Below are positions 7,106-15,827 of a stretch of DNA of 35,987 nt, piece after piece. The stretch's first letter is position 1, and each line of letters starts with the position of its first letter. The notes beneath the pieces are model-generated. The model saw only the letters and a list, made by a program, of their open reading frames with translations. It was not told the DNA's origin and ran no database searches. Position numbers and translations under genes: made by a program. The stretch covers positions 1 through 35,987 of the forward strand of contig QOOZ01000022.1 in assembly GCA_003331195.1 (NCBI GenBank), written 5' to 3'. This DNA comes from Puniceicoccaceae bacterium. Lineage in GTDB: Bacteria; Verrucomicrobiota; Verrucomicrobiia; Opitutales; Coraliomargaritaceae.

Positions 7106-9409
7106 TTAGCGTGTTTGCATTTTAGGATCCACAATATCACGGAGCACATCGCCCAACACATTGTAGGCAATTACAGTGACAAAGATGGCAAGGCCAGGGG
7201 TGAGCATCCACCAGAAATTCATGAAAAATACGATCATATTCCCCTGCGATTGTTTGAGCATCAAGCCCCACGAGGCGGAGGGCTCGGAGATACCGAGGCC
7301 AAGGAAGGACAAGGCGGCCTCGGCCAAGATGTAACCAGGGATAGCTAGCGTGGCGGCCACGAGCAGGTAGCTCGCGATGTTAGGTAGAATATGTTTGATC
7401 AAGATCATAGGTACGCACTGTCCCATGCTCTCAGCCGCAACGACAAACGGACGATTGCGTATCGAGAGCGTCATACCACGGATAATTCGTGCAGTGCCTG
7501 CCCAACCAATTACTGATAAAATTATGATGATGACCATGTAGACCTGCGTCGGTGAAAAGTCGGGACTGATAAATGCGGAGCGGAGCGCGAGCAGGAGGTA
7601 GAGACCAGGGATCGACATTAGCAGTTCCACTAAGCGCATGGCAACAAAGTCAACCGTGCCGCCATAGTAACCAGCTAGTGAGCCGACGATGAAGCCGAGT
7701 ATCAGGGTGATCGAAATGCCTATAAAACCAATCGAGAGCGAGACCTGAGAGCCGTGCAGCAAGCGACTAAATATATCGCGCCCCGTTGCGTCAGAACCAA
7801 GTAAGTAGACCCGAGCTGCAGGGTCTTCCGTTTCGAGCTGAAAGAGTTTACGCTCCATCGGGATTAACCCAAACAATTTGTAGGACTCGGACTTCGAGAA
7901 CCAAACAATTGGCGCGGTCGCATCCTCAGAATGGATGTAAGTAGGCGAACCAACGGCTTCTTTTTGATAGAGCTTAGCGTGTAGGGCACCGTCTTTCCAA
8001 GCAAAGCCGGTCGGCGGGTGGTAGGGCTTTACAAGATTCTGTTCAGTGATTGGGTAAGGTGAAATTGCCGGCGCGAAAAGTGCCCCACAATAGAGTAAAG
8101 TGAGAACGGCCAGCGCAGCCGCACCCATCGGACGACGTAAAACACCACCTATCAAACGGCGAAACAGAGTAAAGACGATGTAGCCGACGAGCAGCACACA
8201 GGCCACCGCAAGCAAGCCCACTAAGAGCAGGCCAATATATTTCAATATAAGACCAATCATCCCGAGTAAGCTGGGGGCAAAAACTTCTAGTAAAATCTGA
8301 AGCGCAATGATGCCGATCAACACGAGCCAAACGAGATTCGCCTTTTGCCCGCTAGCGCCGTTTTTCGCTCCACCCTCTAGGCGGATGCGCGGATCCATCC
8401 AGCCGAGTAGCAGGTCGGAGAACAGATTACCAAAAACCAACATGACTACGCCGATAAGGACGCCGGCCATGACCACATACTGGTCCTCACGGATGAGCGC
8501 TTCGTAGATCAACTGTCCGAGACCGGGATAGTTCATCACATTTTCAACGAGCAGTGCTCCTGAGAGCAGACTGGCAAAGGAATAACCAAATGCAGTAATC
8601 AGCGGGTTGATCGCATTTCGTAAGACGTGTTTAAACATAATCACACGCTCAGCTACCCCCTTAGCCCGTGCAGTAGTGGCAAACTCGGCCTGCATGTAAT
8701 CAATGAAATTTGCCCGCATGATACGCATCATCCCAGCGACACTCCCGATTCCCAGGACAACAGTCGGCAGTATTAGGTGATAGCCGTAGTCTAGGATGCG
8801 TGCCCCAAGACCGAGAAACTCACTCTCAACGGACGAACGTCCGCCCTCCGGGAATATCCCTGTGATGGCGGCAAAATAGACCGCCAAAATAGCTAAGAAA
8901 AACTCCGGTATCGAGAGCGCAGCGTAGGCTAGGAGTGCAGAGATACGGTCAAAGATTGAGTCTTTATAAATAGCCGCGAGCACCCCTAGAGGAATGGCGA
9001 TGCACCATGCAAAGAAGATTGAAGTCAGCGAGAGGATGAAAGTGGCCGGCACTCGCTGTTTGAGAAGGGTGAACACTTCGACTTTATACGTCCAAGACTC
9101 ACCAAAATAAGGCCAGCCAAAGGAGAGTCCCTCTTCAGGCTGACCGACCCAAGGCCCGTATTTAACCAGCGAAATATTAGCCATCCAGTGCCCGTAACGG
9201 ACGAACCACGCAGTCGCCTCACCGTCGGCGTTGACGAGGCCGAGTTGACGCTCTTGCTGCTCAATGACCGCAGGATCAATATCTTTTGCGGCGCGCGCTT
9301 GCGTCAGAAAATCGCCAGGTGAGAGATACATGAGCAAAGAGACCAATAAACTCACCCCAAGTAAAAGCGGCACCAATGAAAGCAGACGACGTATAATGAA
9401 GGCAAACAT
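7106..9409 (-). CDS. Fused OppB-OppC peptide ABC transporter permease
   Basis: One 767-residue polypeptide carries both permease subunits of a peptide importer. Residues 1-345 are an OppB/DppB-type permease: N-terminal MFAFIIRRLLSLVPLLLGVS, the EAA loop around 242-262 (FATTARAKGV then FKHVLRNAINPL), and the family ending LLLGWMDPRIRL. Residues 427-767 are an OppC/DppC-type permease: RPMGAAALAVL, YLLGSDATGRDIFSRLLHG at about 535-553, a second EAA loop (FVVAAESMGQ then KHILPNI), and the ending GDVLRDIVDP. Between them lie a Gly/Lys-rich stretch (346-357) and about two extra hydrophobic segments (358-417) found in neither parent. The reading frame is uninterrupted. The OppC half has a long inserted soluble segment (about 455-533) before the SDATGRD motif. 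The start at 9409 lies nine bases after the stop of the binding-protein gene, so the two are co-transcribed. Confidence 0.93.
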   Translation of the reverse strand: MFAFIIRRLLSLVPLLLGVSLLVSLLMYLSPGDFLTQARAAKDIDPAVIEQQERQLGLVNADGEATAWFVRYGHWMANISLVKYGPWVGQPEEGLSFGWPYFGESWTYKVEVFTLLKQRVPATFILSLTSIFFAWCIAIPLGVLAAIYKDSIFDRISALLAYAALSIPEFFLAILAVYFAAITGIFPEGGRSSVESEFLGLGARILDYGYHLILPTVVLGIGSVAGMMRIMRANFIDYMQAEFATTARAKGVAERVIMFKHVLRNAINPLITAFGYSFASLLSGALLVENVMNYPGLGQLIYEALIREDQYVVMAGVLIGVVMLVFGNLFSDLLLGWMDPRIRLEGGAKNGASGQKANLVWLVLIGIIALQILLEVFAPSLLGMIGLILKYIGLLLVGLLAVACVLLVGYIVFTLFRRLIGGVLRRPMGAAALAVLTLLYCGALFAPAISPYPITEQNLVKPYHPPTGFAWKDGALHAKLYQKEAVGSPTYIHSEDATAPIVWFSKSESYKLFGLIPMERKLFQLETEDPAARVYLLGSDATGRDIFSRLLHGSQVSLSIGFIGISITLILGFIVGSLAGYYGGTVDFVAMRLVELLMSIPGLYLLLALRSAFISPDFSPTQVYMVIIIILSVIGWAGTARIIRGMTLSIRNRPFVVAAESMGQCVPMILIKHILPNIASYLLVAATLAIPGYILAEAALSFLGLGISEPSASWGLMLKQSQGNMIVFFMNFWWMLTPGLAIFVTVIAYNVLGDVLRDIVDPKMQTR

Positions 9410-9418
9410 GGTTCAGAT

Positions 9419-11233
9419 TTAGGGCTCGGGCGTCCAGATTTCTTCGATATTCCACAGGGTGGTGCCGGCGGATGGCACGAATACATTACGCCATTTATTT
9501 TTAACGCCAACGTATCCGTAGGGAGTAAAGCCGTAGAGCAAAGGCAGCTCCTCAGCGAGGATGGCTTGCACCTCGTGCATGTAGGCCACGCGGGTGGCTT
9601 CGTCCAGAGTCCGTTCTTGTAGACCGATCAGCTCATCGATGCGCGCCTCCCACTCAGTCGCGGGTTCGGATTGCTCAGGATACCATTGGTGAAATTGTCC
9701 ACTGCTAAGGAAGAGAGCTTTACTTCCTGAAGGATCATAGGACGCATCGGGGGAGCCCCATCCTAACATTGTCATATCGTAATCGAAAGTATCGTCGGTG
9801 CGGCGAAGTAAGGTGGCAAAGTCGCAGCGCTCCATCTTTACGCTCATGCCAAGCGCTTTCATATTTTCTACAAAAGTAACACCAATAGTGTCGAAGGACG
9901 CACTTTCTACGAGTAATAAGGTGAACTCGACCAGTATGCCTTCACGGTCAAAAAGCTTGCCCTGCGCGTCCCAGTAGAAGCCAGACTCAATCAGTAAATC
10001 GCGGGCTTTTTCCGGGTCGTAATTGTAACGGGGTAGATCGGGATTATGCCATTTACCCTGAGCGGGTGCGATGATCGAGGTGAGCGGTTCGCCCTTCCCG
10101 AAGAGTAATGCATTAATTATACCCTGACGATTTGTCGCGTAGTGGACAGCTTTCCGGAAGCGTTTGTCCGTAAACCACCGTAGCTTATGCGCAGACAGGT
10201 AGGGCTTGCCCGCTTCGTCGCTCCCACGGTGCTGATTGAACCAAAAAAAGTTCACACTTGAGGAGGGACCCCGATCGTGGAGGGTAAAACCGTAGGTTTC
10301 GGCGGCTTCCTTAACCCATATGTTATCGGAGGCACCGACCCCGGAAGCGTCGCTCTTACCAGTCGCAAAGTGAGCGACAGCGGTGTTCGATTCCGAGACG
10401 AATTTGAGTATAAAGTAATCGAGATAAGGCAAGCGCTGACCGCTTTGATCAATTTTCCAATAGTGCGGATTTGGGGTCAGCACTAGTCTTTCGCCAGGCT
10501 TATAAGAAAAGATTGTAAACGGCCCTGTGCCGACGATCTCTTCAGGCGACTCTATCGCAACTTGGGTTGACCACTGTTTAGTAAAACTACCGTCCACGAA
10601 AGATGCGTGGAGCTTGTGTTTGGGTAAAATTGGCTGACGGATATCATAGATGAAGGGTCCGTAAACAGTCGGTAGGTCAAAGCGCACCGTATAGTCGTCG
10701 ACTTTTGTATAGCGTAGCTTTTCTCCATTGATCAGATACTGCTTATAGTAACGGGAGGGATACTTCGGACGTAGCTTACCCGACTCGGGGTCTTCAATCT
10801 CGGTGAGTATACAATCAAAGGTAAAAATCACATCGTCTGCCGTAAAGGGACTGCCGTCACTCCAATGCACACCACGACGGAGGTGAAAGGTGTAGGACTT
10901 GTTATCCTCACCAATTTCCCAAGAACGCGCCAGCGCAGGCTCATAAGTCTGCGAGGACGGGTCGAAAGCGACCAGAGGCGTGAGTAAACGAGTGAGTAGA
11001 ACACTTGTAGAGAGGTTGTTCGGAACTTGGGGATTGAAAGTCGTAGGCTGCGTCGTCTCGTTAAGCACAAAAATGCCTCCATAGCGTCCCAATGGAGCAT
11101 CCGTAACAAAGGCGTCCTCAGGTAAAGGATGACTCGCCCGCTCGATCTGAGGCGGCTCTACACAAGCGCACAGTCCGAGCAAAGCGAACAATGCCAGTAA
11201 AAGCGGGGCAGTCTTATTTTTAGAGCGTAACAC
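9419..11233 (-). CDS. Peptide ABC transporter substrate-binding lipoprotein (SBP family 5)
   Basis: Captures oligopeptides or a related solute and delivers them to the fused permease. The 604-residue product starts with a lipoprotein signal peptide (LLLALFALLGLCAC, lipobox LCAC with Cys24 as the lipidated residue). The mature part has the family 5 pattern: LLTRLLTPLVAFDP, YEPALARSWEIGEDNKSYTF, then LRRGVHWSDGSPFTADDVIF. Later come TGPFTIFSYKPGERLVLTPN and KRFRKAVHYATNRQGIINALL. Length is typical of the larger Opp/Dpp/App-type binding proteins. It is the first gene of the importer operon, nine bases before the permease gene, and transcribed away from the DUF1800 gene. The precise substrate cannot be read from sequence; family 5 proteins also bind nickel, heme and oligosaccharides. 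Confidence 0.93.
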   Translation of the reverse strand: MLRSKNKTAPLLLALFALLGLCACVEPPQIERASHPLPEDAFVTDAPLGRYGGIFVLNETTQPTTFNPQVPNNLSTSVLLTRLLTPLVAFDPSSQTYEPALARSWEIGEDNKSYTFHLRRGVHWSDGSPFTADDVIFTFDCILTEIEDPESGKLRPKYPSRYYKQYLINGEKLRYTKVDDYTVRFDLPTVYGPFIYDIRQPILPKHKLHASFVDGSFTKQWSTQVAIESPEEIVGTGPFTIFSYKPGERLVLTPNPHYWKIDQSGQRLPYLDYFILKFVSESNTAVAHFATGKSDASGVGASDNIWVKEAAETYGFTLHDRGPSSSVNFFWFNQHRGSDEAGKPYLSAHKLRWFTDKRFRKAVHYATNRQGIINALLFGKGEPLTSIIAPAQGKWHNPDLPRYNYDPEKARDLLIESGFYWDAQGKLFDREGILVEFTLLLVESASFDTIGVTFVENMKALGMSVKMERCDFATLLRRTDDTFDYDMTMLGWGSPDASYDPSGSKALFLSSGQFHQWYPEQSEPATEWEARIDELIGLQERTLDEATRVAYMHEVQAILAEELPLLYGFTPYGYVGVKNKWRNVFVPSAGTTLWNIEEIWTPEP

Positions 11234-11310
11234 GATATAATCGCCTACGAAACTAGCCGTGAGGCTTAGTTCAACGCTTTTCCGGCATTTTTCAGCGTAG
11301 TTTAAGGAAT

Positions 11311-11341
11311 TTGAAACTTTTCAACTGCGCTCAACTATATA
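11311..11341 (+). promoter_or_regulatory. Candidate sigma-70 promoter for the DUF1800 gene
   Basis: TTGAAA at 11311-11316 resembles a -35 box and TATATA at 11336-11341 a -10 box. The 19-base spacer is longer than the ideal 17. The predicted transcript start, about seven bases further on, would leave a short leader before the ATG at 11359. This is a pattern match only. Confidence 0.35.
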
Positions 11342-11358
11342 CATTAAGACTTATTGTT

Positions 11359-12864
11359 ATGAATATCGTATCCCCTACCCCTGATACATTCGCAGTAAAA
11401 GATGCTTGGAAACCTTTACCTATGGGCTTTTGGGACATGGGTACTGCCCAGCATTTCCTTCGGCGAGTCGGTTTTTCCGCGACCCCAGAAGCGGTGACTT
11501 CCGTCCTGCGCAGTTCACCAGGTGCCTATATCGAAACGGCCTACAGAGCAGGTGCTGTGTTGCCCCGATCTGAGGACTTGAAGACATTCACGGACGAAGC
11601 GCCTGCACGCTATAATAACATGTATAGAGTCAAAGATGCAGAGGAAAAGCGCAAACTGCGCCAAGAACTTCAACGGGAGGAAAACGAACTTTTTCGCAGT
11701 TTCGCGATGGATTGGTTTCACTATGCGCGCGAGCCTGAAAATAGCGCCCGCGAAAAGCTCGTTATGTTTTTACAAGATATCTTTGTCGTGGAGCAGCAAA
11801 AGATTAAAGATCCTCAACAGCTCTACGCCATGCAGCAAATGCTTCGCGATGGCACGACGCTTAGCTACCCCGAGCTATGTAAGCGCGTCAGTCGCGAGCC
11901 AGCCATGATACGCTACCTAGACCTCGACAAAAATACTGCCCATAAGCCAAACGAAAATTTCGCTCGGGAGCTCTTTGAACTCTTCATACTCGGAGAGGGT
12001 AACTACACCGAAGATGACATTAAAGAAGCCTCGCGTGCCTTTACAGGCTACCGCGTAATGAGGCGCTACAAATATTACCAAGCGAAAAAGCTCCAAGATA
12101 AGACCGACAAAACCGTCTTCGGTGAGACGGGCAATTGGAATGGCGATGACGTGATCGACCTGACCTTCAAACGGCCCGCCGCAAGGACTTTTCTAATCCG
12201 CGAGTTGGTAAAGTTTTACCTGACCGAAGAAGCCGTCGACGAGGCCTACATTGAAGCACTTGGTGAGCAGTGGGCAAATCACCAGTTTAGCCTACCCTAC
12301 CTAACAAAGACCTTCTTTGAAAGCCGCCTCTTTTTCCATCCTGCCTATCGTGGTAACATGGTCAAAAGCCCCGTTCATTTTCATATCGGTCTTTGTCAAG
12401 ACCTCCGCCTAGATGTCGCGCCCTTTCAATCCCGCGTGCTCCGCGGCATGGCTACCATGGGGCAAGCTTTTTACAACCCACCCAACGTCCGCGGTTGGCT
12501 CTACGGCGAGTACTGGATCAACTCTACCACAATCAGTGCGCGCCGCCAGCTAGTCGACTACCTCTTTGCAAACCTTAATGAGAAGAGACTCAATGGTAAC
12601 GAAAAGCGCGCCCTCTCCGCAGCCCGCGAGGCAGGGCGAGGCAACTTCCTCGTCACCAACGAGCGCCTCAAACAAGTCCTCAGCCTTGCCTCCGACGATC
12701 TAGCAAAACACTTTACAACCTATTTTATCACTGAGCCCTCCCGCGCCAATTACTCGAAGTCTCTCAAAAAAATTATCGGCGACACCGCCAGCGATGGCGC
12801 CGCCAGGCGCGTCCGTTCTGCCATCATCGCTCTCCTCCAATCGCCCGCCTACAATCTGAGCTAG
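11359..12864 (+). CDS. DUF1800 family protein
   Basis: A 501-residue protein matching the DUF1800 family (PF08811), which is widespread in planctomycetes, verrucomicrobia and proteobacteria and nearly always lies beside a DUF1501 gene, as here. Recognisable parts are the N-terminal AQHFLRRVGFSATPE, the central YLDLDKNTAHKPNENFARELFELF with the typical NENFARELxELF core, and LGEGNYTEDDIKEASRAFTG. Near the C-terminus is YNPPNVRGWLYGEYWINSTT. The molecular function is unknown. The pair is often thought to act in envelope or secreted processes, but that is inference. The frame opens at 11311, but the ATG at 11359 (MNIVSPTPDTF) follows a promoter-like sequence and is the better start. No signal peptide is obvious. 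The DUF1501 gene follows after 49 bases and is probably co-transcribed. Confidence 0.9.
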   Translation: MNIVSPTPDTFAVKDAWKPLPMGFWDMGTAQHFLRRVGFSATPEAVTSVLRSSPGAYIETAYRAGAVLPRSEDLKTFTDEAPARYNNMYRVKDAEEKRKLRQELQREENELFRSFAMDWFHYAREPENSAREKLVMFLQDIFVVEQQKIKDPQQLYAMQQMLRDGTTLSYPELCKRVSREPAMIRYLDLDKNTAHKPNENFARELFELFILGEGNYTEDDIKEASRAFTGYRVMRRYKYYQAKKLQDKTDKTVFGETGNWNGDDVIDLTFKRPAARTFLIRELVKFYLTEEAVDEAYIEALGEQWANHQFSLPYLTKTFFESRLFFHPAYRGNMVKSPVHFHIGLCQDLRLDVAPFQSRVLRGMATMGQAFYNPPNVRGWLYGEYWINSTTISARRQLVDYLFANLNEKRLNGNEKRALSAAREAGRGNFLVTNERLKQVLSLASDDLAKHFTTYFITEPSRANYSKSLKKIIGDTASDGAARRVRSAIIALLQSPAYNLS

Positions 12865-12913
12865 CGCAAAGGATTTCTAGTTCCTATACTCATTACCCAC
12901 TAATCTCTACTTC

Positions 12914-14149
12914 ATGCAAAACCTCCCCTTAACTCGTCGTGAATTTGTCCGCGGTGCCGGTGGCCTAGGCTTCCTAGCCTTTAGTGGTGTCGCACCAGCC
13001 TTTCTTGCTCGCAGTGCCATGGCGCAGACTCCCGCCCCGGAGCGTGACCGCAGCATTCTCGTCATCGTGCAACTCGCAGGTGGCAACGATGGGCTCAACA
13101 CTGTGATACCTTTTACTGACGACCGTTACTACAATCTGCGCCCAACGCTCGGCCTAAAAAACAATCTACTCGAGCTCAACGACGACCTCGCTCTCCACCC
13201 CGCTTGCCAGCCGCTCCATGAGCTCTACGGCGAGGGCAAACTATCCATCGTTCAAAACGTAGGCTACCCCAACCCTAACCGTAGCCACTTTCGTTCAACC
13301 GAGATCTGGGAAACTGGGAGTGATTCTGATACCTTTCAACGTGAGGGCTGGCTCGGTCGCTACTTTGACAACGACTGCTCAGGAAGTCCCGAAGCAGAGA
13401 GTGTCGACGCCGATCCCGCCGCAATCCACGTAGGCGACATGATCCCCCAGACCTACCTCTCCCTGGACTCGCATTCGCTCTTCGGCATGAAGCCCTATGG
13501 TAAGTTCGACCGCGGCCAAGACCCCGCCGACCTCGCCTATGAAAAGCTACTCCAAGCCGATCACATCGAAGGCAATGCTAGCTATCTCCAGCACACTATG
13601 ATGAATACACTCGTTACCGAGCGACGCGTGGAAAAAATCATCGGCAGATACAAACCACAGGCCTCCTACCCTGGAACTAAGCTTGCCCAATCGCTCAAAC
13701 GGGTCGCCGCCCTCATTCACGCCGACATGGAGACCCGTGTTTACTTCGTTTCCCAAGGCGGCTATGATACCCATGCCAACCAATTAAACAACCATCAGCG
13801 CCTCCTGACCGAGCTCTCCACCAGCATGAGCGCCTTCCAAAAAGACCTCACCGCACACAATAAGGACGACCAAGTCATGACTATGACCTTCTCTGAGTTC
13901 GGCCGACGCCCCGCTGAAAACGGCAGCGGCGGCACCGACCATGGTACTGCCGCCCCCCTCTTTGTAATGGGTTCACAAGTCAAAGGTGGCCTCCTCGGTC
14001 AGACTCCCGAACTCGTGACCGACGCCACAAAAGACCTCACATACTCGACGGACTTCCGAGGCGTCTACAGCAGCGTCCTCGACAAATGGCTGGAAGCCGA
14101 CTCCAGCAAAATTCTCGGTGATAAATACGAGCACGTCCCCTTTGTGTAG
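12914..14149 (+). CDS. DUF1501 family protein with Tat signal
   Basis: A 411-residue DUF1501 (PF07394) protein. These are sulfatase/alkaline-phosphatase-fold relatives of unknown function that accompany DUF1800 proteins. The N-terminus is a twin-arginine signal: LTRREFVRGAGG with Arg8-Arg9, then a hydrophobic stretch and a likely cut after ARSAMA (about residue 36-37), so the protein is probably exported folded. Family landmarks follow: ILVIVQLAGGNDGLNTVIPF near the mature N-terminus, NPNRSHFRSTEIWETG, and YFVSQGGYDTHANQLNNHQ. The C-terminal half has MTFSEFGRRPAENGSGGTDHG, rich in conserved Glu, Arg, Asp and His that look like a metal site. It sits 49 bases after its DUF1800 partner. Substrate and reaction are unknown. 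Confidence 0.92.
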   Translation: MQNLPLTRREFVRGAGGLGFLAFSGVAPAFLARSAMAQTPAPERDRSILVIVQLAGGNDGLNTVIPFTDDRYYNLRPTLGLKNNLLELNDDLALHPACQPLHELYGEGKLSIVQNVGYPNPNRSHFRSTEIWETGSDSDTFQREGWLGRYFDNDCSGSPEAESVDADPAAIHVGDMIPQTYLSLDSHSLFGMKPYGKFDRGQDPADLAYEKLLQADHIEGNASYLQHTMMNTLVTERRVEKIIGRYKPQASYPGTKLAQSLKRVAALIHADMETRVYFVSQGGYDTHANQLNNHQRLLTELSTSMSAFQKDLTAHNKDDQVMTMTFSEFGRRPAENGSGGTDHGTAAPLFVMGSQVKGGLLGQTPELVTDATKDLTYSTDFRGVYSSVLDKWLEADSSKILGDKYEHVPFV

Positions 14150-14186
14150 CGTAAGAAGGCAGAAAAGTATGCGATCTGACTCGTCA

Positions 14187-14202
14187 CCTCATTGCATTGA
14201 GG
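14187..14202. terminator. Hairpin between convergent genes, possible terminator
   Basis: CCTCA (14187-14191) and TGAGG (14198-14202) form a five-pair stem with a six-base loop between the DUF1501 gene and the oppositely oriented transporter gene. The position fits a shared terminator, but no T-run follows, so the call is weak. Confidence 0.3.
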
Positions 14203-14262
14203 AGCTGAGCCAAATAAAACGCATAGCGAGCTAGGGTGTGTTTACGGCCCTAACGAGTTTGC

Positions 14263-15600
14263 TTACAGCGACTTTCGCCCAAACCGTAGCCAATGAATCA
14301 CAAACACCAACACAGCAGTAAACGCGAAGTACAAAGGGAAGAACTGCAGTGATTCGACAAATACCGAATGCTGCGCGACTTCGCCCGCGGCTGAATTTCC
14401 AGCCTCCGTTTTGATCCATACAATCAAACCAGAATACATGATCGAGACCGCTCCATAGCTCAAATTGGTCGAGAGCCCGCGGAAGCTTAGCACCGTCGCC
14501 CGTTGCTCGGACGGTGCGGCCTCGTTCAAATAACGGCTCACAAAAAATCCCATCAACTGGATTGACGCATAAAGTAAAACCGCAGGCAAAATACCCCAAA
14601 CCGGAATCGCCAAACCTAAGCCCGTCAACCCAAGCATGACTGCGCCCACCGTGAGTAAAAAGTTTTTCACTGGTGTGCTCTTCTTCGTAAGTAGCCGAGC
14701 AATACGCGGCACAAAAAGCCCCATCAGTGCCATACCCGAACCAATCAATCCATAACTCGCAATCGGCAGTTCAATGACACTCCAATACTCACTCGCCAGA
14801 GTGAGGAACTGCCGCACGACGCTATCAATCGCCATCGCTGCTAGGATAATGGCAAAGGGCAAAGGAGTCGCCCAAATCCAACGCGCAGCAGCGCCAGTTA
14901 GTCGCCAGCTATTAGCCAAGGTCTCGCGCACGTCTCGGCCTTTCTCGGCGGGTGGCTCCTTCATCCGTAGCGCCACACAAAATACAACGATACCCGAAAA
15001 GAAAGTCAGTAAAATCGGTAGTTTGATCAACTGTGTTTGTTCGACCATGAAAGAGATACCAAAGAACTGAAAGACCGCGTTTATCATCTGTGGATCATAA
15101 ACCGCCGCACCAATCATCAAGGCAAAAAAGAAAGCCAAGGATGTGTCGCGCTGGACCCTTTCCAGCACTTTACCCCATTCACCCTCGAGGCCTGCAGCTT
15201 TGAGTGAATCATAAGCCAGCGCCTCATCCGCCCCACTTACCGCTGCTTCAGCCGCGCCGCTAAGTAAGCGATTAAATGCAAAAAGCACAAAGAGCCAAGT
15301 CCCAGCACCAATCGGCGCCACCAGAAGCACTCCCATTTCAAGGAGCATGCAAACAGCGCCAAATATCAGTAGCTTGCGCCGACCAATGGTATCGGCTAGC
15401 GCACCCGAGGGAATCTCCAAAGCAACAATCGTTACAGCCCAAAGTGCATTGAGCATCCCAAACTGCCCAAGTGTGAGCCCGTAATCTAGAAACAACAGTG
15501 CATATACCGGATAGTAAAACCGCGCTGAAAAGAATGCGCGGAAGAGCGTAAAGTTGCGTACATTGCGCCTTGCTGTGGTTTCTAGGTCTGCGGAGGACAT
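14263..15600 (-). CDS. Major facilitator superfamily transporter
   Basis: A 445-residue inner-membrane protein with about 12 hydrophobic segments in two halves. Between segments 2 and 3 is the MFS motif A region, GALADTIGRRKLL (about 66-78). The long middle loop (LRMKEPPAEKGRDVRETLANSW) divides the halves, as is usual. The substrate is not evident. The overall look, with few charged residues in the membrane and no sugar-transporter signature, fits drug/metabolite efflux or a general permease. The start ATG at 15600 gives a short cytosolic N-terminus. It is divergent from the OB-HD gene (227-base gap) and convergent with the DUF1501 gene, so it is likely monocistronic. Confidence 0.88.
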   Translation of the reverse strand: MSSADLETTARRNVRNFTLFRAFFSARFYYPVYALLFLDYGLTLGQFGMLNALWAVTIVALEIPSGALADTIGRRKLLIFGAVCMLLEMGVLLVAPIGAGTWLFVLFAFNRLLSGAAEAAVSGADEALAYDSLKAAGLEGEWGKVLERVQRDTSLAFFFALMIGAAVYDPQMINAVFQFFGISFMVEQTQLIKLPILLTFFSGIVVFCVALRMKEPPAEKGRDVRETLANSWRLTGAAARWIWATPLPFAIILAAMAIDSVVRQFLTLASEYWSVIELPIASYGLIGSGMALMGLFVPRIARLLTKKSTPVKNFLLTVGAVMLGLTGLGLAIPVWGILPAVLLYASIQLMGFFVSRYLNEAAPSEQRATVLSFRGLSTNLSYGAVSIMYSGLIVWIKTEAGNSAAGEVAQHSVFVESLQFFPLYFAFTAVLVFVIHWLRFGRKSL

Positions 15601-15827
15601 ATTAGTGTTAAGAAGTCAGAAAGCAGAAGAAAGGATTAAGCAACCCCCATCCCCGATCGGTGCTTACCTTAGCGTAAACTTTTAAAAAATCCTTCGCGAA
15701 CCACTTCTCAGCGCAGAAGCTTGAGGCTACAATTGTAAAAGCACTTGCCCCATTAACGGCAATAACGGAGGATCGTGGGGACGCTTCCAATTTTAATCCT
15801 TCCCATCTTTAAACTCTCCACCCGATA

